DNA of 64,000 bases, from NCBI GenBank assembly GCA_022844485.1, contig JALHLQ010000005.1:124001-188000 (forward strand), given 5' to 3'. The DNA comes from Xanthobacteraceae bacterium (GTDB taxonomy: Bacteria; Pseudomonadota; Alphaproteobacteria; Rhizobiales; Xanthobacteraceae). Shown piece after piece: positions 55,400 through 64,000 of the stretch (positions are counted from its first letter, which is position 1; every line of letters starts with the position of its first letter). The notes below the pieces were generated by a model, which saw only the letters and a program-made list of their open reading frames with translations, was not told where the DNA came from and ran no database searches. Made by a program: the position numbers and the translations under genes.

Positions 55400-56560
55400 A
55401 TGCTCGATCGCCGCAACTTTCTGCTCTCGACCGCCGCTACCGGCGCCGCTTTCAGTTTCCCTGGATTTGCCTTCGCCGATCCGGGCGTCACGTCCGACAA
55501 GATCGTCTTCGGTCAGGCTGCCGTTTTCGAAGGGCCGGCGAGCGCGCTCGGGCTCGGCATGCGCGAAGGGCTGCTGGCGGCCTTCGGCGAAGCCAATGCA
55601 AAAGGGGGCGTGAAGGGGCGCAAGCTCGAGCTCCTCACCCGCAACGACGGCTACGAGCCGAACCAGGCGATCGAAGCCACCAAGGCGCTGATCGAGCAGT
55701 CCGTCTTTGCGCTTGTCGGGCCGGTCGGCACGCCGACATCCATGGCCGCGCATCCGATCGCGAAAGAAGCGGGCATGCCGTTCATCGGACCCTTTACCGG
55801 CGCCGAAGGATTGCGCAACCCCTATCAGGCTCACATCGTCAACATCCGCGCGTCCTACTTCCAAGAAACGGAAGTGATGGTCGAGCGGCTGACGAAAGAT
55901 CGGGGCTTTTCGAAGATCGCGATCTTCTATCAGGACGACGCCTTCGGGCGGGCCGGCCTTGCCGGCACGCAACGCGCCATGCAGAAGCGCAACCTGCAAC
56001 TCGCCGCCGAGGGTACGTTCGAGCGCAACACGGTCGCGGTGCGGGGCGCGCTGCTCGAGATCCGCCGCGCCGAGCCGCAGGCCGTGATCATGGTCGGCCC
56101 GTATAAACCGTGTGCGGAATTCATCAAACTCTCACGCGAGATCGGCTTCAAGCCGGTGTTCGTGAACATTTCCTTCGTCGGCTCCGACGCCCTGGCGAAA
56201 GAACTCGGCGAGGCCGGCAACGGCGTGGTCGTGACGCAAGTGGTGCCCTTCCCCTATGACGGTTCGGTGCCCGTGGTCGGCGCCTACCACAAGGCGCTGA
56301 AAGCCGCGCTGCCGGATGCGCAGCCCGGCTTCGTGTCGCTGGAAGGCTACATCGTCGGCCGCACCGTGATCGCAGCGCTCGAGAAGATCGAGGGCGCGCC
56401 GACGCGCAAGGCGCTGATGGAGCATCTGACCAGCGGCAGCTTCGACCTCGGCGGGTTCGCCATGACGTTCGGAGCCAACGACAATCAAGGCTCGGACGCG
56501 GTGTATCTCACGGTCATCGGCAGCGACGGCAAGTTCAGGCCGGTCGACGCGCTCGCCTGA
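55400..56560 (+). CDS. ABC-type substrate-binding protein (branched-chain amino-acid-like), Tat exported
   Basis: A 386-residue periplasmic binding protein of the type-I Leu/Ile/Val-binding family. The N terminus has a twin-arginine-like signal DRRNFLLST and ends near FAFA. The body shows [68 protein letters not shown] and the hinge strands of the fold. GAGG lies 6 bases before the ATG. No permease or ATPase gene is adjacent; it lies between two chemoreceptor genes, which suggests ligand presentation to a receptor (inference). Confidence 0.9.
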   Translation: MLDRRNFLLSTAATGAAFSFPGFAFADPGVTSDKIVFGQAAVFEGPASALGLGMREGLLAAFGEANAKGGVKGRKLELLTRNDGYEPNQAIEATKALIEQSVFALVGPVGTPTSMAAHPIAKEAGMPFIGPFTGAEGLRNPYQAHIVNIRASYFQETEVMVERLTKDRGFSKIAIFYQDDAFGRAGLAGTQRAMQKRNLQLAAEGTFERNTVAVRGALLEIRRAEPQAVIMVGPYKPCAEFIKLSREIGFKPVFVNISFVGSDALAKELGEAGNGVVVTQVVPFPYDGSVPVVGAYHKALKAALPDAQPGFVSLEGYIVGRTVIAALEKIEGAPTRKALMEHLTSGSFDLGGFAMTFGANDNQGSDAVYLTVIGSDGKFRPVDALA

Positions 56561-56592
56561 ACCGTCTGTTCATTCGCCGCCGGAGGCCTCCG

Positions 56593-58734
56593 ATGTCAGC
56601 AGACAAGAAAAAGCGAACCGCGCGGACCGGGATCGGTGCGCGCATCTATGCCGCCGTCGGACTGGTCGTCGTGCTGACCGTGGTCGCGGCGGCGACCGCG
56701 TCATGGTCGTTCGTTCGTGTCGGCGAGATCATTCGCTCGTTGGTCGACGAAAAGCTCTACGTGGTGCAAACCTCGCTCGAACTCGCGCAGGTCGCGACAA
56801 CCGCGGTTGCGATCGCGCCGAAGCTCGCCGAGACACGAAGCGACCAGGAGCGCGCCGCGGTGCTGACGCAGCTGCAGGCCGCCGATCAGCGCATCCGGCA
56901 CTTCGTCGACGAGCTCGCAAAGCGGAGCGCGGTCGAGCGCGACGGCTTCCATGCCCTGGTGGACGGGCTTGCATCGGAGATCAAGCAGGCGGACGACGCG
57001 TCGCGCGAGCGGATCGCGATCGAGGCGGAAAAGGCGAAACGCGTCGAGAGCCTGGCCAAGGCGCAGGATACGTTCAATCAGCTCTTGGTGGCGACGGTCG
57101 ACGGGGCGCAATTCGATCTGATGATGGGGCTCGAGCGACTGGGTCAGGGCGGGGACGGCGCCGAGATCAAGGACAAGATCAAGACGCTGTCGAACCGCGA
57201 ACTGTCCCTGTACGGCGGGGGCATGGCGCTCCTGGCCGAAGTCAATCAACTGGCCGGCGTCCTGCGCGAAGTCGCGGCGATCAACCGGCGTGAGTCGCTG
57301 GTGCCGGCGCGCGAACGCTTCCAGGCGATCTCGCAGCGCGCGAGCCGGGCTCTGCGCGACATGGACAAGGCAAGCGGAAGCGCAAAGGCGCGCGCCGCGG
57401 CCGAGGCAATGGTCGCGTTCGGAACCGGCAATGATTCCCTGTTTGCGCTGCGCGAGCGCGATTTTGCGAATCTCGACCGGTTGAACCGCAGCTTGAAGGG
57501 GGTGGGCGAGGCGGCCTCGGCGCTTGGCGCCGAGATCGAAGGAACCGTGCGGCAGGCGCGCAATGCGGCGCAATATACGTCGAGATCGACCTATGATCTG
57601 ATCGCAACCAACCAATGGTGGCTCGGCGGCATCGGGCTTGCCAGCATTCTGGCCGCGCTCGCGATCGCCGTATTCTATATCCGTCCCCGGATCGTCGGGC
57701 GGTTGACGAAGCTGTGGGCCTCGACGCGAGCCATTGCGGACGGCGCGCTGGATAGCGAGGTCGATGCGCGCGGAACCGACGAGATATCGGAAATCGCGCG
57801 GGCCGTGCTCGTGTTCCGCGATAATGCGCGCGAGCGCGAGCGGCTTGCCGCCGATCGGGTGCAGCATGCGGAGGCCGAGGCGCGGCGGGCCGAAGCCGTC
57901 AATGCCACGGTGGCGGGTTTCGAGGCCTCTGTGGCCACGGTGCTCAAGGAACTGCGCGGCGCCTCCGCACGGCTCGAGACGGCCTCCTCGTCGCTCAACA
58001 ATTCCGCGGACGCCGTGTCGAGCGAGGCGAGCGACGCCGAAGAGCGCGTGAGCGAATCGTCGAACCACGTCACGACGGCCGCCGGATCCACCGAAGAACT
58101 GGCCGGGTCGATCAGCGAGATCGCCGCGCAGGCGGCGAAATCGACGGACGTCGCCGCTCGCGCGGTGGCGCAAGCGCAGCGCACGGGCAAGACGATGGAG
58201 GAGCTTGCCGCGGCGGCCACGCGCATCGGCGAGGTGATCGGCATGATCCAGGCGATCGCCGCGCAAACGAATTTGCTCGCGCTCAATGCGACGATCGAGG
58301 CGGCGCGCGCGGGCGACGCGGGGCGCGGCTTTGCGGTGGTGGCGCAAGAGGTGAAGACGCTGGCCGGCCAGACCGGCAAGGCGACAGAGGAAGTGGCTGC
58401 CCAGATCGGCGCCATTCAATCGGCGGCCGGCGATGCAGCCTCCGCTCTCGCCGAGGTGAATGCGATCATCGAGGAAATGTCGCGCATGGCGGGCAGCGTC
58501 GCCGCGGCGATGACGCAGCAGAACACGGCTGTGAGCATGATCGCAGAAGGTGTGGGGCGCGCATCGGCCGAGGCGATGTCGGGCGCGGAGGCGATGAGCC
58601 GCGTCGGACGCGCGAGCGCGGAGGCACGCACGACCGCGGGCGACGTGAAGACGCTCGCAGCAACGCTCGCAAGCGAAGCCGAACGGCTCGACGGCGAAGT
58701 ACGCCGCTTTCTCGACGAGGTGCGCGCGGCATGA
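56593..58734 (+). CDS. Methyl-accepting chemotaxis protein 2
   Basis: A 713-residue chemoreceptor built like MCP1. TM1 is about 14–40, the long helical sensor about 41–335, TM2 about 340–362, then HAMP and the signalling tip [45 protein letters not shown]. Its C-terminal ending [11 protein letters not shown] parallels MCP1's [11 protein letters not shown], pointing to an old duplication. It is 32 bases after the binding-protein gene, probably co-transcribed. It converges with the EamA gene. Confidence 0.93.
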   Translation: MSADKKKRTARTGIGARIYAAVGLVVVLTVVAAATASWSFVRVGEIIRSLVDEKLYVVQTSLELAQVATTAVAIAPKLAETRSDQERAAVLTQLQAADQRIRHFVDELAKRSAVERDGFHALVDGLASEIKQADDASRERIAIEAEKAKRVESLAKAQDTFNQLLVATVDGAQFDLMMGLERLGQGGDGAEIKDKIKTLSNRELSLYGGGMALLAEVNQLAGVLREVAAINRRESLVPARERFQAISQRASRALRDMDKASGSAKARAAAEAMVAFGTGNDSLFALRERDFANLDRLNRSLKGVGEAASALGAEIEGTVRQARNAAQYTSRSTYDLIATNQWWLGGIGLASILAALAIAVFYIRPRIVGRLTKLWASTRAIADGALDSEVDARGTDEISEIARAVLVFRDNARERERLAADRVQHAEAEARRAEAVNATVAGFEASVATVLKELRGASARLETASSSLNNSADAVSSEASDAEERVSESSNHVTTAAGSTEELAGSISEIAAQAAKSTDVAARAVAQAQRTGKTMEELAAAATRIGEVIGMIQAIAAQTNLLALNATIEAARAGDAGRGFAVVAQEVKTLAGQTGKATEEVAAQIGAIQSAAGDAASALAEVNAIIEEMSRMAGSVAAAMTQQNTAVSMIAEGVGRASAEAMSGAEAMSRVGRASAEARTTAGDVKTLAATLASEAERLDGEVRRFLDEVRAA

Positions 58735-58737
58735 CGA

Positions 58738-59628
58738 CTAGGCGCGACGGGTGGCCAGCCACACGCCTACAGCCGTCGTCATGATGCCGCCGATCTGCAC
58801 CGGGTCGAGCGCTTCGCCGAACAGGATGAAGGCCTCGAGCGCGGTGAGCGGCGCCATCAGATAGATCAACGCGGCGGTGCGCGCGACTTCGCCGCGGCGG
58901 ATCATCAGCATCAAGAGTCCGATGGCGGCAATCGAAAGCATCACCACCGACCACGCAAGCACGAGCACCGTGGTGACGTTCACCTCGAAGCGCAGCTGCT
59001 CGGTGGCGAGCGCAATCGGCAGCGTCACGATCAGCGCGCCGACAAATTGCAGCGCCGTGGACGAGCGCAGGTCTGCCGTGGGGATGAACCGCTTCTGGTA
59101 GAAGGTCCCGAGCGTGACCGACAGCGTGCCGGCCACATTCACGGCAATCGGAATAGCGACATCGCCGAGCCCGCCCGCATCCACGGCGGTGAGCTTCGGC
59201 GCCAGCACCAGCAGAATGCCGCTCAGGCCGAGCGTGACCCCGGCCCATTGCCGCGGCGTGATACGCTCGCCAATCAACGGATAGGCCAGCGCCGCCGTCA
59301 TCAGCGGCTGCAGCGCGGTGATCAAAGCCGAAATGCCGGCCGGCACTCCCTGCGCGACCGCCCACCACACGCCTCCGAGATATCCGCCATGAATGAGCAC
59401 GCCGGCCATCATGCTGTGCGCGACCGCGCGTTCGCCGTGCGGCCAGGGTGCGGATGCCGCCCAGGCCATCAGCGCCAGCAGAGCGATGGCGAAGACGTAG
59501 CGCAGTGAAAGGAAGGTGAGCGGGTCGGCGCTCGGCACCGCATATTTCGCGACGATGAACCCGCTCGACCACAGGAGGACGAACACGAGGGGCGCAAGGC
59601 GGATGAGAAGTGGGCTTTGGTGCGGCAT
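58738..59628 (-). CDS. EamA/DMT-family transporter
   Basis: A 296-residue ten-segment membrane protein with two EamA repeats. It starts VLLWSSGFIVAKYAVPSADPLTFLSLRYVFA and the second repeat begins near VAGTLSVTLGTFYQKRF. It likely exports or imports small metabolites; the substrate is unknown. The ATG at 59628 starts the hydrophobic part; the frame opens at 59793. The gene is divergent from the YihY gene. Confidence 0.9.
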   Translation of the reverse strand: MPHQSPLLIRLAPLVFVLLWSSGFIVAKYAVPSADPLTFLSLRYVFAIALLALMAWAASAPWPHGERAVAHSMMAGVLIHGGYLGGVWWAVAQGVPAGISALITALQPLMTAALAYPLIGERITPRQWAGVTLGLSGILLVLAPKLTAVDAGGLGDVAIPIAVNVAGTLSVTLGTFYQKRFIPTADLRSSTALQFVGALIVTLPIALATEQLRFEVNVTTVLVLAWSVVMLSIAAIGLLMLMIRRGEVARTAALIYLMAPLTALEAFILFGEALDPVQIGGIMTTAVGVWLATRRA

Positions 59629-59807
59629 GACGAAGCAAGCCTCACCATGTCCCAGCTTGCAACGCGGCGCCAGTGCCGAAGTCGAACTCCGCCCATGCGG
59701 TGATGCAAGGGTCGCCGCGAGGGCGCGCTCGCGACAGGCGCGCGCGCCCCGCTTTCGCCCGACCATCGAGTCGCGTATATCCGCCCCGTCCACATCAGCC
59801 GGAAGCC

Positions 59808-60671
59808 ATGCGCCGCGCCCTGAACCTTGCCCTGGAGGCTTTTCGCGAATTCAATCTCGATGATGGCTGGGCGATTTCAAGCCACATCGCGCTGTCTGCG
59901 CTGATGGCGTTCTTTCCGTTTCTTCTCGTGCTCACGGCGCTCGCCGGCATTTTCGGCTCCCGGGAGCTCGCCAATCAAGCGGCCGATATTCTGCTCGAAA
60001 CCTGGCCGGAGCAGGTGGCCGGTCCCATCGCCCTCGAAGTGCATAGCGTGCTGACGAGCGCGCAAGCCAATGTCCTCACAACGGGCGCGCTGCTGGCCGT
60101 GTTCTTCTCCTCCAGCGGCGTCGAGGGGCTGCGCACGGGACTGAACCGCGCCTATTCGGTGGTCGAGGAGCGCTCATGGTGGCTGTTGCGCATCGAGTCG
60201 ATCGCCTATGTGATCGTCGGCGCGGTGACGCTGCTCGCATTCTCTTTCCTCGTGCTGTTCGCGCCGCTGATCTGGCGCACGATGCTGCGCTACGCTCCGG
60301 GGCTCGAGGCTTTCAGCGGAACGGTGACCTTGACGCGCTTCGCCGTCGCGGGACTCGTGATCGTCGTCGCGCTTGTGATCGTGCATCTGTGGCTCCCGGC
60401 GGGACGGCGCACGGTGCGCGAGATCGCGCCGGGCGTCGTCGTGACGCTCGTGCTGTGGCTTGTCAGCGGCGCGGTGTTCGGGCGCTATCTCGCCGAGTTC
60501 GCCTTCACCTATGCGACCTATTATGCGGGGCTCGCCTCGGTGATGATCGCCCTCGTTTTCCTGTATCTGACGGCGGCGATCTTCATCTATGGCGGCGAGC
60601 TCAATGCCGTGATCCGGCAGCAGCGCGCGGTCACGCCGCTCTCGAAGCCCGAATTGGAGCAGGGGGATTGA
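59808..60671 (+). CDS. YihY/BrkB family inner-membrane protein
   Basis: A 287-residue membrane protein with about six hydrophobic segments and the family motifs ISSHIALSALMAFFPFLLVLTALAG, SSSGVEGLRTGLNRAYSVVEERSWW and the terminal YATYYAGLASVMIALVFLYLTAAIFIYGGELNAV. Its function is not established despite the old 'ribonuclease BN' name. ATG 59808 opens MRRALNLALEAFREFNLDDGW. It converges with the BKACE gene. Confidence 0.9.
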   Translation: MRRALNLALEAFREFNLDDGWAISSHIALSALMAFFPFLLVLTALAGIFGSRELANQAADILLETWPEQVAGPIALEVHSVLTSAQANVLTTGALLAVFFSSSGVEGLRTGLNRAYSVVEERSWWLLRIESIAYVIVGAVTLLAFSFLVLFAPLIWRTMLRYAPGLEAFSGTVTLTRFAVAGLVIVVALVIVHLWLPAGRRTVREIAPGVVVTLVLWLVSGAVFGRYLAEFAFTYATYYAGLASVMIALVFLYLTAAIFIYGGELNAVIRQQRAVTPLSKPELEQGD

Positions 60672-60722
60672 GCCGCGATGAGTTGGGCACCCGTCGAGAC
60701 GCCTCGACCGGCGACGCTCGCG

Positions 60723-61628
60723 CTAGGCCGCCGAGGCGAGCGGCTTGCGCGGCAGTCCGATCATTTGCCGCGCCTCTTGCGGCGTAGCCGGCTCCAGACC
60801 CAGTTCGCGAATGACGCGCACGATGCGTTCGACAAGCTCCACATTATTGGCGAGGCGGCCGCGTGAATAATAGAGATTGTCCTCCAGGCCGACGCGCACA
60901 TGTCCGCCGAGCAAGAGCGATTGCAGCGCCGCGTTGAGCTGAGCAATGCCGATGGCGCTGACATTGAAAATCGCGTCCTTCGGCATGAGCTCGACCATCT
61001 GCTGCAGGATTTTCGGCGTGTAGGGCATGGCGCCCTGGAAACCGCGGTCCGCGCCGAGGACGAAATTGATGAAATAAGGCGGCTCGTCCAGACCCGCCTC
61101 GAGGCAGGCGGTCACGTCCTGCAACAGGTGGGTGGGGCTGAACACTTCCCATTCGGGCTTGATTCCCTTCGCCTTCATCACTTCGGCGAGCTGGCGGCAG
61201 CGCGACGGAGAGGTGTTCATCAGGATTTCGCGGCCCTGGAAGCTTGCGACGATGGTCGTCGGATCGAGCGTGCACATCTCCGCTCCGGCCTCGGTGCCCT
61301 TCAGCCGCTCCTCCCACATGATCTCGGGATAGCCGTTCGCGGCCGCGCGGACCATGTCCCCGTTGATGCCGCCGCCGGTCGAGTTGTTGATGATGATGTC
61401 GCAACGGGCGCGGATCAGCTCGTTGATCCGCCGATAGATGGCGGGATCGCAGGTCGCCTCGTCATCGGGACGGCGCGCGTGAACGGCCACGATGCTCGCC
61501 CCGGCATTGTAGCAGCGGTGAACGTCCTCGGCGATCTCCTCCGGCTGCGTGGGGATGTTGGGATTCTGCTTCTTGCTCGCCATCCCGCCGGTCGGCGCAA
61601 TGGTGACGATGACCTTTCCTTCGTCCAT
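60723..61628 (-). CDS. BKACE family (3-keto-5-aminohexanoate cleavage-like) enzyme
   Basis: A 301-residue beta-keto-acid cleavage enzyme: family members exchange acetyl-CoA with a beta-keto acid. It has the TIM-barrel motifs [16 protein letters not shown] and GLEDNLYY (E249, the usual Glu ligand). The usual zinc motif HxH is A48-V49-H50: the first His is Ala. Thus the metal site differs from Kce of lysine fermentation, and the substrate is probably different. The gene pairs with a cyclase-family gene on the same strand and lies beside an ABC transporter. Confidence 0.9.
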   Translation of the reverse strand: MDEGKVIVTIAPTGGMASKKQNPNIPTQPEEIAEDVHRCYNAGASIVAVHARRPDDEATCDPAIYRRINELIRARCDIIINNSTGGGINGDMVRAAANGYPEIMWEERLKGTEAGAEMCTLDPTTIVASFQGREILMNTSPSRCRQLAEVMKAKGIKPEWEVFSPTHLLQDVTACLEAGLDEPPYFINFVLGADRGFQGAMPYTPKILQQMVELMPKDAIFNVSAIGIAQLNAALQSLLLGGHVRVGLEDNLYYSRGRLANNVELVERIVRVIRELGLEPATPQEARQMIGLPRKPLASAA

Positions 61629-61662
61629 GACGGCGCTCCTGGGCAAGGTTGGCGAGTGCTGC

Positions 61663-62442
61663 TCAATCCATAATGGCGACGACGCGAGTCCAGCCTGCGG
61701 ACGCGCGTGCAATCTTCACCGGAAAGCACGCCACAGTGAAGCCGTTCGGCGGCAGCTTGTCGAGGTTGGCGAGCTTCTCCAAATGGCAATAGCCGCGTTC
61801 GCGCCCGGCCTTGTGACCCTCCCAGATCAGCGACGCATCGCCGGTCTCGGCAAAGCGCTTGCGCGTGGCCGAAAACGGCGCGTCCCAGCTCCACCCGTCG
61901 GTGCCGGTGATGCGGACCCCGCGTTCGACGAGATAGAGCGTGGCCTCGCGACCCATCCCGCAGCCGCGGTCGATGTAATCGGGGTTGCCGTAGGCTTCTC
62001 CCGCGGCCGTGTTGACGAGAACGATATCGAAGGGCTTGAGCGCATGCCCGATCCGATCGAGCTCGCGCGCGACGTCGTCGGCCGTGCAGACATAGCCGTC
62101 CGGCTTGTTGCGGAAATCGAGCTTGACTCCGGGCTGCAAACACCACTCGAGCGGCACCTCGTCGATCGTGATCGCCCGCTTGCCGCCGTCCATGGTCGAG
62201 GCGTAGTGCCACGGCGCGTCGAGATGGGTGCCGTTATGCGTCGTGATGCGGACCTCCTCCAGCGCCCAGCCTTCGCCGTCGGGCAACTGCTCGGGACGCA
62301 GTCCGGGAAACATCGCGGCCATCGCGGACGCCGTCTCCTGGTGGGCGACATATTTGATCTCCGGCAGCATGGTCGGCGGGTCGGAGGCGATGCCCGCCTG
62401 CAGCGCGACGGAGAGATCGATCAGCCGCTTACCATCTTGCAT
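61663..62442 (-). CDS. Cyclase family protein (kynurenine-formamidase-like hydrolase)
   Basis: A 259-residue metal-dependent hydrolase of the putative cyclase family. The ligand motif [11 protein letters not shown] (HxGTHxDxPxH) is near residue 69–79, and [11 protein letters not shown] follows near 165. Related enzymes open N-formylkynurenine or isatin-type amides. It precedes the BKACE gene by about 34 bases, so one transcript is likely. ATG 62442 has GAG at 7 bases; the frame opens at 62517. Divergent from the transporter genes. Confidence 0.9.
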   Translation of the reverse strand: MQDGKRLIDLSVALQAGIASDPPTMLPEIKYVAHQETASAMAAMFPGLRPEQLPDGEGWALEEVRITTHNGTHLDAPWHYASTMDGGKRAITIDEVPLEWCLQPGVKLDFRNKPDGYVCTADDVARELDRIGHALKPFDIVLVNTAAGEAYGNPDYIDRGCGMGREATLYLVERGVRITGTDGWSWDAPFSATRKRFAETGDASLIWEGHKAGRERGYCHLEKLANLDKLPPNGFTVACFPVKIARASAGWTRVVAIMD

Positions 62443-62606
62443 GAGACGTCTCGTTGCTGTCGGCTCGGCCGCAAGCCGAGTTGCGGGAGTGACGGAAACC
62501 TGTAATCCTTTGCTCACAGATCCTTTTTTGAAACACTACGGCTTTTCGAGCTGGGGCGACAAGAACCCGATGGCTGAAAGCGGCCGGTGAGGACGTGGAG
62601 GAACAA

Positions 62607-63539
62607 ATGAGAAACCGGATCGCCGGGGCCCTGGCCTTCGCTACGCTGATGATCGCGGCCATCGCCGGCGCGCGGGCCGAGGACAAGATGAAAGTCGGCT
62701 ATACCGGCGTCGCCGACTATGCGGCCGCCTTCGCCGCCGCCGAGGAAGGCTTTTTCAAAAAGCGCGGGCTCGACGTCGAGCTGCAGCTCATTCCCATCAA
62801 CTCCACGATACCCGCGGCCTTGCAGTCCGGCTCGCTGCAGATCGGCGGGCCGACCCCGTCCGTGTTCTTGCAGGCGATCGACGGCGGGCTTGATCTCGTC
62901 GCGGTGGCGGGCGGCAGCTTCACCTCCAAGGAGACCAGGACGTTCGGCGTGGTCGCGCGCGCCGGTTCCGGCATCGAGAATGCGGGCCACTTCGCCGGCA
63001 AGAAGGTCGGAGTGCCCGGCATCGGCGCCTTCCTGCACGTGCTCTTCCGCAAATGGCTCGCCGAAAAGGGCGTCGATCCGAAAAAGGTGACGTTCGTCGA
63101 GGTCGCGTTCCCGCAGATGAACGACATCCTGAAAGGCGGGACGGTCGATGCCGTCGTCACCGGAGAACCGGTGATGAGCAGGATGATCAACGCCGGCACC
63201 GGCACGCTCGTCTCCAACATCACCCCGGATCTGAATCAGCCGCTCGGCGCCGTGATGTATGCGGCGACCCGCGCCTATGCGACGAGCAATCCCGACGCCG
63301 TGCGCCGTTTCCAGGCGGCGATCGAAGAGGGCGCCGCGTTCGTGCCGGCAAACCCGGACAAGGCCCGCGCCCATATCGCGAAATACACGCGGCTGCCGCC
63401 GGAGCTGGTCGCCGTCGTTCCGCTACCGACCTTGCGCGCGAAGCTCGCGACCGGGGATCTCGCGGCATGGGTCACGATCATGACAGAGCAGGACATGCTG
63501 CGGACCAAGCCGGATCCGGCGAAGCTCATGTTCCAGTAA
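62607..63539 (+). CDS. NitT/TauT-type ABC substrate-binding protein
   Basis: A 310-residue periplasmic binding protein of the SsuA/NMT1 family. The signal peptide MRNRIAGALAFATLMIAAIA ends near ARA. The body shows GYTGVADYAAAFAAAEEGFFKKRGLDVEL and LQSGSLQIGG. The ATG at 62607 has GGAGGA 4 bases upstream; the frame also opens at a GTG at 62595. It is 5 bases from the ATPase gene, so they form one operon. Ligand likely an organic anion; unknown. Confidence 0.92.
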   Translation: MRNRIAGALAFATLMIAAIAGARAEDKMKVGYTGVADYAAAFAAAEEGFFKKRGLDVELQLIPINSTIPAALQSGSLQIGGPTPSVFLQAIDGGLDLVAVAGGSFTSKETRTFGVVARAGSGIENAGHFAGKKVGVPGIGAFLHVLFRKWLAEKGVDPKKVTFVEVAFPQMNDILKGGTVDAVVTGEPVMSRMINAGTGTLVSNITPDLNQPLGAVMYAATRAYATSNPDAVRRFQAAIEEGAAFVPANPDKARAHIAKYTRLPPELVAVVPLPTLRAKLATGDLAAWVTIMTEQDMLRTKPDPAKLMFQ

Positions 63540-63544
63540 GCGCG

Positions 63545-64000
63545 ATGGCTGCCGAGCGTGAGGGCTGGCGCGCGCCGAACGCGGCCGCCTCGGGAGCTTC
63601 GGCGCCGGGTCCAGCCGCTGCCATCGAATTCCGCAATGTGGGCCTTGCGCTCGGCGGACGCCCGATCCTGGACGATGTCTCCTTCACCATCGGTCCGGGC
63701 GAGTTCGGCTGCATCATCGGCGCGTCAGGCTCGGGGAAGACAACGATCCTGCGCGTGGCCGGCGGCTTTCTGCCTCCGGCCGGCGGAACGGTGCAAGTCG
63801 GCGGCAAGCCCGTGCGCGGGCCCTCGCGCGATGTCGCCATCGTGTTTCAGGATTACGGGCGCGCCCTGTTGCCCTGGCGCGACGCCTACGGCAACGTCTC
63901 GCTCGCGCTCGAAGCCGCGGGAGTGCCGCGCCGTGCCCGTCGCCAGCGCATCGAATCGCTGCTCGCGGCGGTCGGCCTCAAAGACCATGTGCGAAAATTT
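63545..64000 (+). CDS. NitT/TauT-type ABC transporter ATPase, N-terminal part
   Basis: The gene runs off the window end; 152 codons are visible. After a variable Ala-rich N-terminal tail, it has Walker A GASGSGKTT near residue 58–66 and the Q-loop VFQDYGRALLPWR near 102–114. The signature and Walker B lie beyond the window. This is the SsuB/TauB-type ATPase for the adjacent binding protein. Confidence 0.93.
   Translation, partial: MAAEREGWRAPNAAASGASAPGPAAAIEFRNVGLALGGRPILDDVSFTIGPGEFGCIIGASGSGKTTILRVAGGFLPPAGGTVQVGGKPVRGPSRDVAIVFQDYGRALLPWRDAYGNVSLALEAAGVPRRARRQRIESLLAAVGLKDHVRKF

Overview
The window is GC-rich, densely coding chromosomal DNA from an alphaproteobacterium. Gene content and order point to Hyphomicrobiales (Rhizobiales), most likely the Bradyrhizobium/Rhodopseudomonas/Xanthobacteraceae side. 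Indicators are: accA–xerD–aroK–aroB–CorC; BolA divergent from a C-terminal J-domain protein and cobST; an SUV3-like helicase–S4–fdxA–carD run; argH–lptM–lysA divergent from tlpA; an NdvA/ChvA-type glucan exporter; and a recurring 'ccagagc…gctct' intergenic repeat. This placement is inference from gene order, not from a database search. No prophage, insertion sequence or CRISPR array was seen.

Layout. 0–5 kb: the start of accA, xerD, a tiny membrane protein, then the tightly coupled aroK-aroB-corC operon and a periplasmic cupredoxin with a Fur-like operator candidate. 5–10.4 kb: bolA divergent from a J-domain protein, the aerobic cobaltochelatase genes cobS-cobT coupled to a phytase-like secreted protein, and rpmB with a clear sigma-70 promoter. 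10.9–17.2 kb: DUF3108 protein, RNA helicase, S4 protein, 7Fe ferredoxin, and carD behind a leader hairpin. 17.2–23.1 kb: M48 protease lipoprotein, degenerate staphylococcal-nuclease-like protein, phasin, and a flippase/acetyltransferase pair. 23.1–33.6 kb: two acyl-CoA synthetases, CAP lipoprotein, MscS channel, FAD oxidoreductase, tRNA-Arg(CCT), a toxin–antitoxin pair and a CobW-type GTPase. 33.6–43.6 kb: pentaheme NrfA, D,D-carboxypeptidase, thiolase, glucan exporter, lysA-lptM-argH and tlpA. 43.7–53 kb: two small proteins, hbd-etfA-etfB, rhomboid protease, PduO-type adenosyltransferase, HIG1-like and TspO proteins, a trans-sulfuration enzyme, a host-attachment-like protein and a large acyl-CoA dehydrogenase. 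53–64 kb (the most accessory part): an orphan substrate-binding protein between two chemoreceptors, an EamA and a YihY membrane protein, then a BKACE enzyme and cyclase divergent from a NitT/TauT-type ABC transporter cut by the window end.

Functional links. Fatty-acid and beta-oxidation functions recur (two acyl-CoA synthetases, thiolase, hydroxybutyryl-CoA dehydrogenase, ETF, acyl-CoA dehydrogenase, phasin). Cobalamin synthesis and use are covered by CobS/CobT and the adenosyltransferase. Cell-envelope functions are represented by the glucan exporter, flippase, carboxypeptidase, MscS and LptM.

The observations most worth following are the MCP–SBP–MCP cassette, the BKACE protein lacking one usual zinc-ligand histidine beside a cyclase and transporter, the family of palindromic intergenic elements that repeatedly end on stop codons, the NrfA with a CXXCH first heme and no visible redox partner, and the compound palindrome at 47.85–48.06 kb.
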